The notes under the pieces: model-generated
Database searches by the model: none
What the model was told of the DNA's origin: nothing
What the model saw: only the letters and a program-made list of their open reading frames with translations
Translations under genes and position numbers: made by a program
Part shown: positions 36,651-49,193 of the stretch, one piece after another
Numbering within the stretch: position 1 is the first letter of the stretch
Layout of the letters: each line of letters starts with the position of its first letter
Assembly: GCA_933228895.1 (NCBI GenBank)
Contig: OW121858.1
Location: 34,557,859 to 34,621,858, forward strand
Reading direction: 5' to 3'
Length of the DNA: 64,000 bases
Source: Platycnemis pennipes
Taxonomy: Eukaryota > Arthropoda > Insecta > Odonata > Platycnemididae

Positions 36651-39600
36651 AAGAAAATTTTCTTATTTAAAGGAAGTCTTTGGTTAGCTAGTAATTTAAG
36701 GCAGATAAAAGCACTCTCCTGGAGACGCAAAGCAATGAAGGACAAAATTGAAATGGTTTGTGAGTTATTTCACTTTTCCCTAAGAGAATTAATAAGTACT
36801 CATCGTGGAAAAGGTCGACCTACATGATCCCATAAGAACAAGAAAATTTTCTTATTTAAAGGAAGTCTTTGGTTAGCTTGTAATTTAAGGCAGATTAAAG
36901 CACTCTCCTGGAGACGCAAAGCAATGAAGGACAAAATTGAAATGGTTTGTGAGTTATTTCACTTTTCCCTAAGAGAACTAATTAGTGCTCATCTAAGTAA
37001 CTCATCGTGCAAAGGGTCGACCTACATGATCCCTCAAGAACAAGAAAATTTTCTTATTTAAAGGAAGTCTTTGGTTAGCTTGTAATTTAAGGCAGATTAA
37101 AGCAAACTCCTGGAGACGCAAAGCAATGAAGGACAAAATTGAAATGGTTTGTGAGTTATTTCACTTTTCCCTAAGAGAACTAATTAGTACTCATCGTGCA
37201 AAGGGTCGACCTACATGATCCCTCAAGAACAAGAAAATTTTCTTATTTAAAGGAAGTCTTTGGTTAGCTTGTAATTTAAGGCAGATTAAAGCACTCTCCT
37301 GGAGACGCAAAGCAATGAAGGACAAAATTGAAATGGTTTGTGATTTATTTCACTTTTCCCTAAGAGAACTAATAAGTACTCATCGTGGAAAAGGTCGACC
37401 TACATGATCCCATAAGAACAAGAAAATTTTTTTATTTAAAGGGAGTCTTTGGTTGGCTCGTAATTTTAAGCAGAATTAAGCACTCTCCTGGTGACGCATA
37501 GCAATGAAGGACTAAAATGATATGGTTTGTGAGTTATTTCACTTTTCCCTAGGGGAACTAATTACTACTCATCGTGGAAACGGTCGACCTAATTGATTCC
37601 TTTTGCACAAGAAAATGTTCTTATTTAAAGGAAGTCTTTGGTTAGCTTGTAATTTAAGGCAGATTAAAGCACTCTCCTGGAGACGCAAAGCAATGAAGGA
37701 CAAAATTGAAATGGTTTGTGAGTTATTTCACTTTTCCCTAAGAGAACTAATAAGTACTCATCGTGGAAAAGGTCGACCTACATGATCCCATAAGAACAAG
37801 AAAATTTTCATATTTAAAGGGAGTCTTTGGTTGGCTCGTAATTTTAAGCAGAATTAAGCACTCTCCTGGTGACGCATAGCAATGAAGGACTAAAATGAAA
37901 TGGTTTGTGAGTTATTTCACTTTTCCCTAAGAGAACTAATTAGTACTCATCGTACAAAGGGTCGACCTACATGATCCCTCAAGAACAAGAAAATTTTCTT
38001 ATTTAAAGGAAGTCTTTGGTTAGCTTGTAATTTAAGGCAGATTAAAGCACTCTCCTGGAGACGCAAAGCAATGAAGGACAAAATTGAAATGGTTTTATAA
38101 GTTATTTCACTTTTCCCTAAGAGAACTAATAAGTACTCATCGTGGAAAAGGTCGACCTACATGATCCCATAAGAACAAGAAAATTTTCTTATTTAAAGGG
38201 AGTCTTTGGTTGGCTCGTAATTTTAAGCAGAATTAAGCACTCTCCTGGTGACGCATAGCAATGAAGGACTAAAATGAAATGGTTTGTGAGTTATTTCACT
38301 TTTCCCTAAGAGAACTAATTAGTACTCATCGTGCAAAGGGTCGACCTACATGATCCCTCAAGAACAAGAAAATTTTCTTATTTAAAGGAAGTCTTTGGTT
38401 AGCTTGTAATTTAAGGCAGATTAAAGCACTCTCCTGGAGACGCATAGCAACGAAGGACTAAAATGAAATGGTTTGTGAGTTATTTCACTTTTCCCTAGGG
38501 GAACTAATTAGTACTCATCGTGGAAAGGGTCGACCTACATGATCCCTCAAGAACAAGAAAATATTCTTATTTAAAGGGAGTCTTTGGTTGGCTTGTAATT
38601 TTAAGCAGAATTAAGCACTCTCCTGGTGACGCATAGCAATGAAGGACTAAAATGATATGGTTTGTGAGTTATTTCACTTTTCCCTAGGGGAACTAATTAG
38701 TACTCAACGTGGAAACGGTCGACCTAATTGATTCCTTTTGCACAAGAAAATGTTCTTATTTAAAGGAAGTCTTTTAGTTAGTTTGTAATTTTAAGCAGAA
38801 TTAAGCACTCTCCTGGAGACGCATAGCAATGAAGGAATAAAATGAAATGGTTTGTGAGTTATTTCACTTTTCCCTAGGGGAACTAATCAGTACTCATCGT
38901 GGAAAGGGTCGACGTACATGATCCCTCAAGAACAAGAAAATTTTCTTATTTAAAGGGAGTCTATGGTTGGCTTGTAATTTTAAGCAGAATTAAGCACTCT
39001 CCTGGAGACGCATAGCAATGAAGGACTAAAATGAAATGGTTTGTGAGTTATTTCACTTTTCCCTATAGGAACTAATTAGTACTCATCGTGGAAAGGGTCG
39101 ACCTACATGATTCCTCAAGAACAAGAAAATTTTCTTATTTAAAGGGAGTCTTTGGTTGGCTTGTAATTTTAAGCAGAATTAAGCACTCTCCTGGAGACGC
39201 ATAGCAATGAAGGCCTAAAATGAAATGGTTTGTGAGTTATTTCACTTTTCCCTAAGAGAACTAATAAGTACTCATCGTGGAAAGGGTCGACCTACATGAT
39301 CCCATAAGAACAAGAAAATTTTCTTATTTGAAGGGAGTCTTTGGTTGGCTTGTAATTTTAAGCAGAATTAAGCACTCTCCTGATGACGCATAGCAATGAA
39401 GTTCTAAAATGAAATGGTTTGTGAGTTATTTTACTTTTCCCTAAGAGAACTAATAAGTACTAATCGTGGAAAGGGTCGACCTACATGATCCCATAAGAAC
39501 AAGAAAATTTTCCTATTTGAAGGGAGTCTTCTGTTGGCTTGTAATTTTAAGCAGAATTAAGCACTCTCCTGATGACGCAAAGCAATGAAGGACAAAATTG

Positions 39601-40445
39601 AAATGGTTTGTGAGTTATTTCACTTTTACCTAAGAGAACTAATAAGTACTCATCGTGGAAAAGGTCGACCTACATGATCCCATAAGAACAAGAAAATTTT
39701 CTTATTTAAAGGGAGTCTTTGTTTGGCATGTAATTTTAAGCAGAATTAAGCACTCTCCTGGTGACGCATAGCAATGAAGGACTAAAATGAAATGGTTTGT
39801 GAGTTATTTCATTTTTCCCTAGGGGAACTAATTAGTACTCATCGTGGAAAGGGTCGACCTACATGATCCCTTATGCACAAGAAAATTTTCTTATTTAAAG
39901 GAAGTCTTTGGTTAGTTTGTAATTTTAAGCAGAATTACGCACTCTCCTGGAGACGCATAGCAATGAAGGACTAAAATGAAATGGTTTGTGAGTTATTTCA
40001 CTATTCCCTAGGGGAAATAATTAGTACTCATCGTGGAAAGGGTCGACGTACATGATCCCTCAAGAACAAGAAAATATTCTTATTTAAAGGGAGTCTTTGG
40101 TTGGCTTGTAATTTTAAGCAGAATTAAGCACTCTCCTGGTGACGCATAGCAATGAAGGACTAAAATGATATGGTTTGTGAGTTATTTCACTTTTCCCTAG
40201 GGGAACTAATTAGTACTCATCGTGGAAACGGTCGACCTAATTTATTCCTTTTGCACAAGATAATGTTCTTATTTAAAGGAAGTCTTTGGTTAGTTTGTAA
40301 TTTTAAGCAGAATTAAGCACTCTCCTGGAGACGCATAGCAATGAAGGACTAAAATGAAATGGTTTGTGAGATATTTTACTTTTCCCTAGGGGAACTAATT
40401 AATACTCATCGTGGAAAGGGTCGACCTACATGATCCCTCAAGAAC
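36651..40445 (+). repeat. 3795-bp tandem duplication, second copy
   Basis: This copy repeats 32856-36650 without any length change. Private bases include GTGATTTATTTC near 37339 and ATGATTCCTC near 39108. At its start the GAGATATTTTAC monomer (left parent, CCCTCAAG at 36641) runs into the AGCTAG monomer (right parent, AAAGGA at 36670). The exchange is therefore inside the shared 36645-36673, a stretch that contains the AAGAAAATTTTCTT palindrome (36651-36664). Confidence 0.92.
36987..36999 (+). repeat. 13-bp insertion of the 202-bp monomer
   Basis: This is the second copy of the insertion at 33192, created by the 3795-bp tandem duplication. It is identical in sequence and context, and only two type-B monomers separate it from the duplication junction. 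Confidence 0.9.
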
Positions 40446-41552
40446 AAGAAAATTTTCTTATTTAAAGGGAGTCTTTGGTTGGCTTGTAATTTTAAGCAGA
40501 ATTAAGCACTCTCCTGATGACGCATAGCAATGAAGGACTAAAATGAAATGGTTTGTGAGTTATTTCATTTTTCCCTAGGGGAACTAATTAGTACTCATCG
40601 TGGAAAGGGTCGACCTACATGATCCCTCAGAAACAAGAAAATATTCTTATTTAAAGGAAGTCTTTGTTTAGTTTGTAATTTTAAGCAGAATAAAGCACTC
40701 TCCTGGAGACGCATAGCAATGAAGGACTGAAATGAAATGATTTGTGAGTTATTTTACTTTTCCCTAGAGGAACTAATTAGTACTTATCGTGGAAAGGGTC
40801 GACCGACATGATCCCTCAAGAACAAGAAAATTTTCTTATTTAAAGGGAGTCGTTGGTTAGCTTATAATTTTAAGCAGAATTATGCACTCTCCTGGAGACG
40901 CATAGGAATGAAGGACTAAAATGAAATGGTTTGTGAGTTATTTCACTTATCCCTAGGGGAACTAATTTGTACTCATCGTGGAAAGGGTCGACCTACATGA
41001 TCCCTCAAGAACAAGAAAATTTTCTTATTTAAAGGAAGTCTTTGGTTTGTTTGTAATTTTAAGCAGAAATAAGCACTCTCCTGGAGACGCATAGCAATGA
41101 AGGACTAAAATGAAATGGTTTGTGAGTTATTTCACTTTTCCCTAAGGGAACTAATTAGTACTCATCGTGGAAAGTGTCGACCTACATGATCCCTCAAGAA
41201 CAAGAAAATTTTCTTATTTAAAGGAAGTCTTTGTTTAGTTTGTAATTTTAAGCAGAAATAAGCACTCTCCTGGAGACGCATAGCAATGAAGGACTAAAAT
41301 GAAATGGTTTGTGAGTTATTTCACTTTTCCCTAGGGGAACTAATTAGTACTCATCGTGGAAAGGGTCGACCTACATGATCCCATAAGAACAAGAAAATTT
41401 TCTTATTTAAAGGAAGTCTTTGGTTAGCTTGTAATTTAAGGCAGATTAAAGCACTCTCCTGGAGACGCAAAGCAATGAAGGACAAAATTGAAATGGTTTG
41501 TGAGTTATTTCACTTTTCCCTAAGAGAACAAATAAGTACTCATCGTGGAAAA
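40446..41552 (+). repeat. X-start remnant before Z3
   Basis: After the 3795-bp duplication the array continues with CTGATGACGC, GACTGAAATG, CGCATAGGAATG, two GCAGAAATAAG copies, a standard A and a B with AGAACAAATAAG. This aligns with 24539-25645 at the constant offset of 15,907 bp. Private bases include CACTTATCCC and AATTTGTACTC near 40947-40970. It holds nothing but satellite. Confidence 0.78.
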
Positions 41553-44500
41553 GGTCGACCTACATGATCCCATAAGAACAAGAAAATTTTCTTATTTAAA
41601 GGGAGTCTTTGGTTGGCTCGTAATTTTAAGCAGAATTAAGCACTCTCCTGGTGACGCATAGCAATGAAGGACTAAAATGAAATGGTTTGTGAGTTATTTC
41701 ACTTTTCCCTAAGAGAACTAATTAGTACTCATCGTGCAAAGGGTCGACCTACATGATCCCTCAAGAACAAGAAAATTTTCTTATTTAAAGGAAGTCTTTG
41801 GTTAGCTTGTAATTTAAGGCAGATTAAAGCACTCTCCTGGAGACGCAAAGCAATGAAGGACAAAATTGAAATGGTTTGTAGTTATTTCACTTTTCCCTAA
41901 GAGAACTAATAAGTACTCATCGTGGAAAAGGTCGACCTACATGATCCCATAAGAACAAGAAAATTTTCTTATTTAAAGGGAGTCTTTGGTTGGCTCGTAA
42001 TTTTAAGCAGAATTAAGCACTCTCCTGGTGACGCATAGCAATGAAGTACTAAAATGAAATGGTTTATGAGTTATTTCATTTTTCCCTAGGGGAACTAATT
42101 AGCACTCATCGTGGAAAGGGTCGACCTACATGATACCTTATGCACAAGAAAATTTTCTTATTTAAAGGAAGTCTTTGGTTAGTTTGTAATTTTAAGCAGA
42201 ATTACGCACTCTCCTGGAGACGCATAGCAACGAAGGACTAAAATGAAATGGTTTGTGAGTTATTTCACTTTTCCCTAGGGGAACTAATTAGTACTCATCG
42301 TGGAAAGGGTCGACCTACATGATCCCTCAAGAACAAGAAAATATTCTTATTTAAAGGGAGTCTTTGGTTGGCTTGTAATTTTAAGCAGAATTAAGCACTC
42401 TCCTGGTGACGCATAGCAATGAAGGACTAAAATGATATGGTTTGTGAGTTATTTCACTTTTCCCTAGGGGAACTAATTAGTACTCAACGTGGAAACGGTC
42501 GACCTAATTGATTCCTTTTGCACAAGAAAATGTTCTTATTTAAAGGAAGTCTTTGGTTAGTTTGTAATTTTAAGCAGAATTAAGCACTCTCCTGGAGACG
42601 CATAGCAATGAAGGAATAAAATGAAATGGTTTGTGAGTTATTTCACTTTTCTCTAGGGGAACTTATCAGTACTCATCGTGGAAAAAGTTGACCTACATGA
42701 TCACTCAAGAACAAGAAAATCTTCTTATTTAAAGGGAGTCTTTGGTTGGCTTGTAATTTTAAGCAGAATTAAGCACTCTCCTGGAGACGCATAGCAATGA
42801 AGGACTAAAATGAAATGGTTTGTGAGTTATTTCACTTTTCCCTAGGGGAACTAATTAGTACTCATCGTGGAAAGGGTCGACCTACATGATCCCTCAAGAA
42901 CAAGAAAATTTTCTTATTTAAAGGGAGTCTTTGGTTGTCTTGTAATTTTAAGCAGAATTAAGCACTCTCCTGGAGACGCATAGCAATGAAGGCCTAAAAT
43001 GAAATGGTTTGTGAGTTATTTCACTTTTCCCTAAGAGAACTAATAAGTACTCATCGTGGAAAAGGTCGACCTACATGATCCCATAAGAACAAGAAAATTT
43101 TCTTATTTGAAGGGAGTCTTTGGTTGGCTTGTAATTTTAAGCAGAATTAAGCACTCTCCTGATGACGCATAGCAATGAAGTTCTAAAATGAAATGGTTTG
43201 TGAGTTATTTCACTTTTCCCTAAGAGAACTAATAAGTACCCATCGTGGAAAGGGTCGACCTACATGATCCCATAAGAACAAGAAAATTTTCTTATTTGAA
43301 GGGAGTCTTTGGTTGGCATGTAATTTTAAGCAGAATTAAGCACTCTCCTGGAGACGCAAAGCAATGAAGGACAAAATTGAAATGGTTTGTGAGTTATTTC
43401 ACTTTTCCCTAAGAGAACTAATAAGTACTCATCGTGGAAAAGGTCGACCTACATGATCCCGTAAGAACAAGAAAATTTTCTTATTTAAAGGGAGTCTTTG
43501 GTTGGCTCGTAATTTTAAGCAGAATTAAGCACTCTCCTGGTGACGCATAGCAATGAAGGACTAAAATGAAATTGTTTGTGAGTTATTTCATTTTTCCCTA
43601 GGGGAACTAATTAGTACTCATCGTGGAAAGGGTCGACCTACATGATCCCTTATGCACAAGAAAATTTTCTTATTTAAAGGAAGTCTTTGGTTAGCTTGTA
43701 ATTTAAGGCAGATTAAAGCACTCTCCTGGAGACGCATAGCAATGAAGGACTAAAATGAAATGGTTTGTGAGTTATTTCACTTTTCCCTAGGGGAACTGAT
43801 TAGTACTCATCGTGGAAAGGGTCGACCTACATGATCCCTCAAGTACAAGAAAATATTCTTATTTAAAGGGAGTCTTTGGTTGGCTTGTAATTTTTAGCAG
43901 AATTAAGCACTCTCCTGGTGACGCATAGCAATGAAGGACTAAAATGATATGGTTTGTGAGTTATTTCACTTTTCCCTAGGGGAACTAATTAGTACTCATC
44001 GTGGAAACGGTCGACCTAATTGATTCCTTTTGCACAAGAAAATGTTCTTATTTAAAGGAAGTCTTTTAGTTAGTTTGTAATTTTAAGCAGAATTAAGCAC
44101 TCTCCTGGAGACGCATAGCAATGAAGGAATAAAATGAAATGGTTTGTGAGTTATTTCACTTTTCCCTAGGGGAACTAATCAGTACTCATCGTGGAAAGGG
44201 TCGACGTACATGATCCCTCAAGAACAAGAAAATTTTCTTATTTAAAGGGAGTCTATGTTTGGCTTGTAATTTTAAGCAGAATTAAGCACTCTCCTGGAGA
44301 CGCATAGCAATGAAGGAATAAAATGAAATGGTTTGTGAGTTATTTCACTTTTCCCTATAGGAACTAATTAGTACTCATCGTGGAAAGGGTCGACCTACAT
44401 GATCCCTCAAGAACAAGAAAATTTTCTTATTTAAAGGGAGTCTTTGGTTGGCTTGTAATTTTAAGCAGAATTAAGCACTCTCCTGGAGACGCATAGCAAT

Positions 44501-45810
44501 GAAGGCCTAAAATGAAATGGTTTGTGAGTTATTTCACTTTTCCCTAAGAGAACTAATAAGTACTCATCGTGGAAAGGGTCGACCTACATGATCCCATAAG
44601 AACAAGAAAATTTTCTTATTTGAAGGGAGTCTTTGGTTGGCTTGTAATTTTAAGCAGAATTAAGCACTCTCCTGATGACGCATAGCAATGAAGTTCTAAA
44701 ATGAAATGGTTTGTGAGTTATTTTACTTTTCCCTAAGAGAACTAATAAGTACTAATCGTGGAAAGGGTCGACCTACATGATCCCATAAGAACAAGAAAAT
44801 TTTCCTATTTGAAGGGAGTCTTCTGTTGGCTTGTAATTTTAAGCAGAATTAAGCACTCTCCTGATGACGCAAAGCAATGAAGGACAAAATTGAAATGGTT
44901 TGTGAGTTATTTCACTTTTCCCTAAGAGAACTAATAAGTACTCATCGTGGAAAAGGTCGACCTACATGATCCCATAAGAACAAGAAAATTTTCTTATTTA
45001 AAGGGAGTCTTTGTTTGGCATGTAATTTTAAGCAGAATTAAGCACTCTCCTGGTGACGCATAGCAATGAAGGACTAAAATGAAATGGTTTGTGAGTTATT
45101 TCATTTTTCCCTAGGGGAACTAATTAGTACTCATCGTGGAAAGGGTCGACCTACATGATCCCTTATGCACAAGAAAATTTTCTTATTTAAAGGAAGTCTT
45201 TGGTTAGTTTGTAATTTTAAGCAGAATTACGCACTCTCCTGGAGACGCATAGCAATGAAGGACTAAAATGAAATGGTTTGTGAGTTATTTCACTATTCCC
45301 TAGGGGAAATAATTAGTACTCATCGTGGAAAGGGTCGACCTACATGATCCCTCAAGAACAAGAAAATATTCTTATTTAAAGGGAGTCTTTGTTTGGCTTG
45401 TAATTTTAAGCAGAATTAAGCACTCTCCTGGTGACGCATAGCAATGAAGGACTAAAATGATATGGTTTGTGAGTTATTTCACTTTTCCCTAGGGGAACTA
45501 ATTAGTACTCATCGTGGAAACGGTCGACCTAATTTATTCCTTTTGCACAAGATAATGTTCTTATTTAAAGGAAGTCTTTGGTTAGTTTGTAATTTTAAGC
45601 AGAATTAAGCACTCTCCTGGAGACGCATAGCAATGAAGGACTTAAATGAAATGGTTTGTGAGATATTTTACTTTTCCCTAGGGGAACTAATTAATACTCA
45701 TCGTGGAAAGGGTCGACCTACATGATCCCTCAAGAACAAGAAAATTTTCTTATTTAAAGGGAGTCTTTGGTTGGCTTGTAATTTTAAGCAGAATTAAGCA
45801 CTCTCCTGAT
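41553..45810 (+). repeat. higher-order block Z3
   Basis: The length is 4258 bp, in step with Z2 at 15,906-15,907 bp. It carries the same order of GAAGTAC, CAACGAAGG, D, GAACTTATCAG, GAAGGCC, GAAGTTC and further classes. Private changes include AAAATCTTCTT near 42717, GTTGTCTTG near 42933, AAATTGTTTG near 43570 and GACTTAAATG near 45641. It leads straight into X1 and Y1, completing a Z-X-Y super-unit of about 11.1 kb. Confidence 0.82.
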
Positions 45811-46595
45811 GACGCATAGCAATGAAGGACTAAAATGAAATGGTTTGTGAGTTATTTCATTTTTCCCTAGGGGAACTAATTAGTACTCATCGTGGAAAGG
45901 GTCGACCTACATGATCCCTCAGAAACAAGAAAATATTCTTATTTAAAGGAAGTCTTTGTTTAGTTTATAATTTTAAGCAGAATAAAGCACTCTCCTGGAG
46001 ACGCATAGCAATGAAGGACTGAAATGAAATGATTTGTGAGTTATTTTACTTTTCCCTAGAGGAACTAATTAGTACTTATCGTGGAAAGGGTCGACCGACA
46101 TGATCCCTCAAGAACAAGAAAATTTTCTTATTTAAAGGGAGTCGTTGGTTAGCTTATAATTTTAAGCAGAATTATGCACTCTCCTGGAGACGCATAGGAA
46201 TGAAGGACTAAAATGAAATGGTTTGTGAGTTATTTCACTTTTCCCTAGGGGAACTAATTAGTACTCATCGTGGAAAGGGTCGACCTACATGATCCCTCAA
46301 GAACAAGAAAATTTTCTTATTTTAAGGAAGTCTTTGGTTTGTTTGTAATTTTAAGCAGAAATAAGCACTCTCCTGGAGACGCATAGCAATGAAGGACTAA
46401 AATGAAATGGTTTGTGAGTTATTTCACTTTTCCCTAAGGGAACTAATTAGTACTCATCGTGGAAAGTGTCGACCTACATGATCCCTCAAGAACAAGAAAA
46501 TTTTCTTATTTAAAGGAAGTCTTTGTTTAGTTTGTAATTTTAAGCAGAAATAAGCACTCTCCTGGAGACGCATAGCAATGAAGGACTAAAATGAA

Positions 46596-46859
46596 ATGGT
46601 TTGTGAGTTATTTCACTTTTCCCTAGGGGAACTAATTAGTACTCATCGTGGAAAGGGTCGACCTACAAGATCCCATAAGAACAAGAAAATTTTCTTATTT
46701 AAAGGAAGTCTTTGGTTAGCTTGTAATTTAAGGCAGATTAAAGCACTCTCCTGGAGACGCAAAGCAATGAAGGACAAAATTGAAATGGTTTGTGAGTTAT
46801 TTCACTTTTCCCTAAGAGAACAAATAAGTACTCATCGTGGAAAAGGTCGACCTACATGA
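46596..46859 (+). other. 87-codon open stretch caused by loss of a stop, not a gene
   Basis: Here CTACATGATCC has become CTACAAGATCC, so the TGA that ends this frame in other monomers is AGA. The frame therefore runs through parts of two monomers, repeating itself (HFSLGELISTHRGKGRPT and later HFSLREQISTHRGKGRPT). The next monomer has TACATGAACCC and ends it. The residues are only a translation of the satellite, with no start context, domain or signal that I recognise. Coding is very unlikely. Confidence 0.6.
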
Positions 46860-47101
46860 ACCCATTAGAACAAGAAAATTTTCTTATTTAAAGGGAGTCT
46901 TTATTTGGCTCGTAATTTTAAGCAGAATTAAGCACTCTCCTGGTGACGCATAGCAATGAAGGACAAAAATGAAATGGTTTGTGAGTTATTTCACTTTTCC
47001 CTAAGAGAACTAATTAGTACTCATCGTGCAAAGGGTCGACCTACATGATCCCTCAAGAACAAGAAAATTTTCTTATTTAAAGGAAGTCTTTGGTTAGCTT
47101 G

Positions 47102-49193
47102 TAATTTAAGGCAGATTAAAGCACTCTCCTGGAGACGCAAAGCAATGAAGGACAAAATTGAAATGGTTTGTGAGTTATTTCACTTTTCCCTAAGAGAACT
47201 AATAAGTACTCATCGTGGAAAAGGTCGACCTACATGATCCCATAAGAACAAGAAAATTTTCTTTTTTAAAGGAAGTCTTTGGTTAGCTTGTAATTTAAGG
47301 CAGATTAAAGCACTCTCCTGGAGACGCAAAGCAATGAAGGACAAAATTGAAATGGTTTGTGAGTTATTTCACTTTTCACTAAGAGAACTAATAAGTACTC
47401 ATCGTGGAAAAGGTCGACCTACATGATCCCATAAGAACAAGAAAATTTTCTTATTTAAAGGAAGTCTTTGGTTAGCTTGTAATTTAAGGCAGATTAAAGC
47501 ACTCTCCTGGAGACGAAAAGCAATGAAGGACAAAATTGAAATGGTTTGTGAGTTATTTCAATTTTCCCTAAGAGAACTAATAAGTACTCATCGTGGAAAA
47601 GGTCGACCTACATGATCCGATAAGAACAAGAAAATTTTCTTATTTAAAGGAAGTCTTTGGTTAGCTTGTAATTTAAGGCAGATTAAAGCACTCTCCTGGA
47701 GACGCAAAGCAATGAAGGACAAAATTGAAATGGTTTGTGGGTTATTTCACTTTTCCCTAAGAGAACTAATAAGCACTCATCGTGGAATAGGTCGACCTAC
47801 ATGATCCCATAAGAACAAGAAAATTTTCTTATTTAAAGGAAGTCTTTGGTTAGCTTGTAATTTAAGGCAGATTAAAGCACTCTCCTGGAGACGCAAAGCA
47901 ATGAAGGACAAAATTGAAATGGTTTGTGAGGTATTTCACTTTTCCCTAAGAGAACTAATAAGTACTCATCGTTGAAAAGGTCGACCTACATGATCCCATA
48001 AGAACAAGAAAATTTTCTTATTTAAAGGAAGTCTTTGGTTAGCTTGTAATTTAAGGCAGATTAAAGCACTCTCCTGGAGACGCAAAGCAATGAAGGATAA
48101 AATTGAAATGGTTTGTGAGTTATTTCACTTTTCCCTAAGAGAACTAATAAGTACTCATCGTGGAAAAGGTCGACCTACATGATCCCATAATAACAAGAAA
48201 ATTTTCTAATTTAAAGGAAGTCTTTGGTTAGCTTGTAATTTAAGGCAGATTAAAGCACTCTTCTGGAGACGCAAAGCAATGAAGGACAAAATTGAAATGG
48301 TTTGTGAGTTATTTCACTTTTTCCTAAGAGAACTAATAAGTACTCATCGTGGAAAAGGTCGACCTACATGATCCTATATAAACAAGAAAATTTTCTTATT
48401 TAAAGGAAGTCTTTGGTTAGCTTGTAATTTAAGGCAGATTAAAGCACTCTCCTGGAGACGCAAAGCAATGAAGGACAAAATTGAAATGGTTTGTGAGTTA
48501 TTTCACTTTTCCCTAAGAGAACTAATAAGTACTCATCGTGGAAAAGGTCGACCTACATGATCCCATAAGAACAAGAAAATTTTCTTAATTAAAGGAAGTC
48601 TTTGGTTAGCTTGTAATTTAAGGCAGATTAAAGCACTCTCCTGGAGACGCAAAGCAATGAAGGACAAAATTGAAATGGTTTGTGAGTTATTTCACTTTTC
48701 CCTAAGAGAACTAATTAGTGCTCATCTAAGTAACTCATCGTGCAAAGGGTCGACCTACATGATCCCTCAAGAACAAGAAAATTTTCTTATTTAAAGGAAG
48801 TCTTTGGTTAGCTTGTAATTTAAGGCAGATTAAAGCAAACTCCTGGAGACGCAAAGCAATGAAGGACAAAATTGAAATGGTTTGTGAGTTATTTCACTTT
48901 TCCCTAAGAGAACTAATTAGTACTCATCGTGCAAAGGGTCGACCTACATGATCCCTCAAGAACAAGAAAATTTTCTTATTTAAAGGAAGTCTTTGGTTAG
49001 CTTGTAATTTAAGGCAGATTAAAGCACTCTCCTGGAGACGCAAAGCAATGAAGGACAAAATTGAAATGGTTTGTGAGTTATTTCACTTTTCCCTAAGAGA
49101 ACTATTAAGTACTCATCGTGGAAAAGGTCGACCTACATGATCCCATAAGAACAAGAAAATTTTTTTATTTAAAGGGAGTCTTTGGTTGGCTCG
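47102..49193 (+). repeat. type-B homogeneous run, 11 monomers
   Basis: The length of 2092 bp equals 11 x 189 plus 13, three monomers fewer than the runs at 7.4 and 31.0 kb. The remaining tags keep their order. The run shares with X2 and X3 the changes CTTCTGGAGACG, CTTTTTCCTAAG, GATCCTATATAAAC and CTTAATTAAAGG, which the older X copies lack, so X1-X3 form one lineage. Confidence 0.85.
48720..48732 (+). repeat. 13-bp insertion of the 202-bp monomer
   Basis: GCTCATCTAAGTA lies inside the X1 type-B run. It is 7017 bp before the same insertion in X2 (55737) and 10,999 bp before that in X3 (59719). These offsets equal the block offsets of X1-X2 and X1-X3. Confidence 0.9.
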
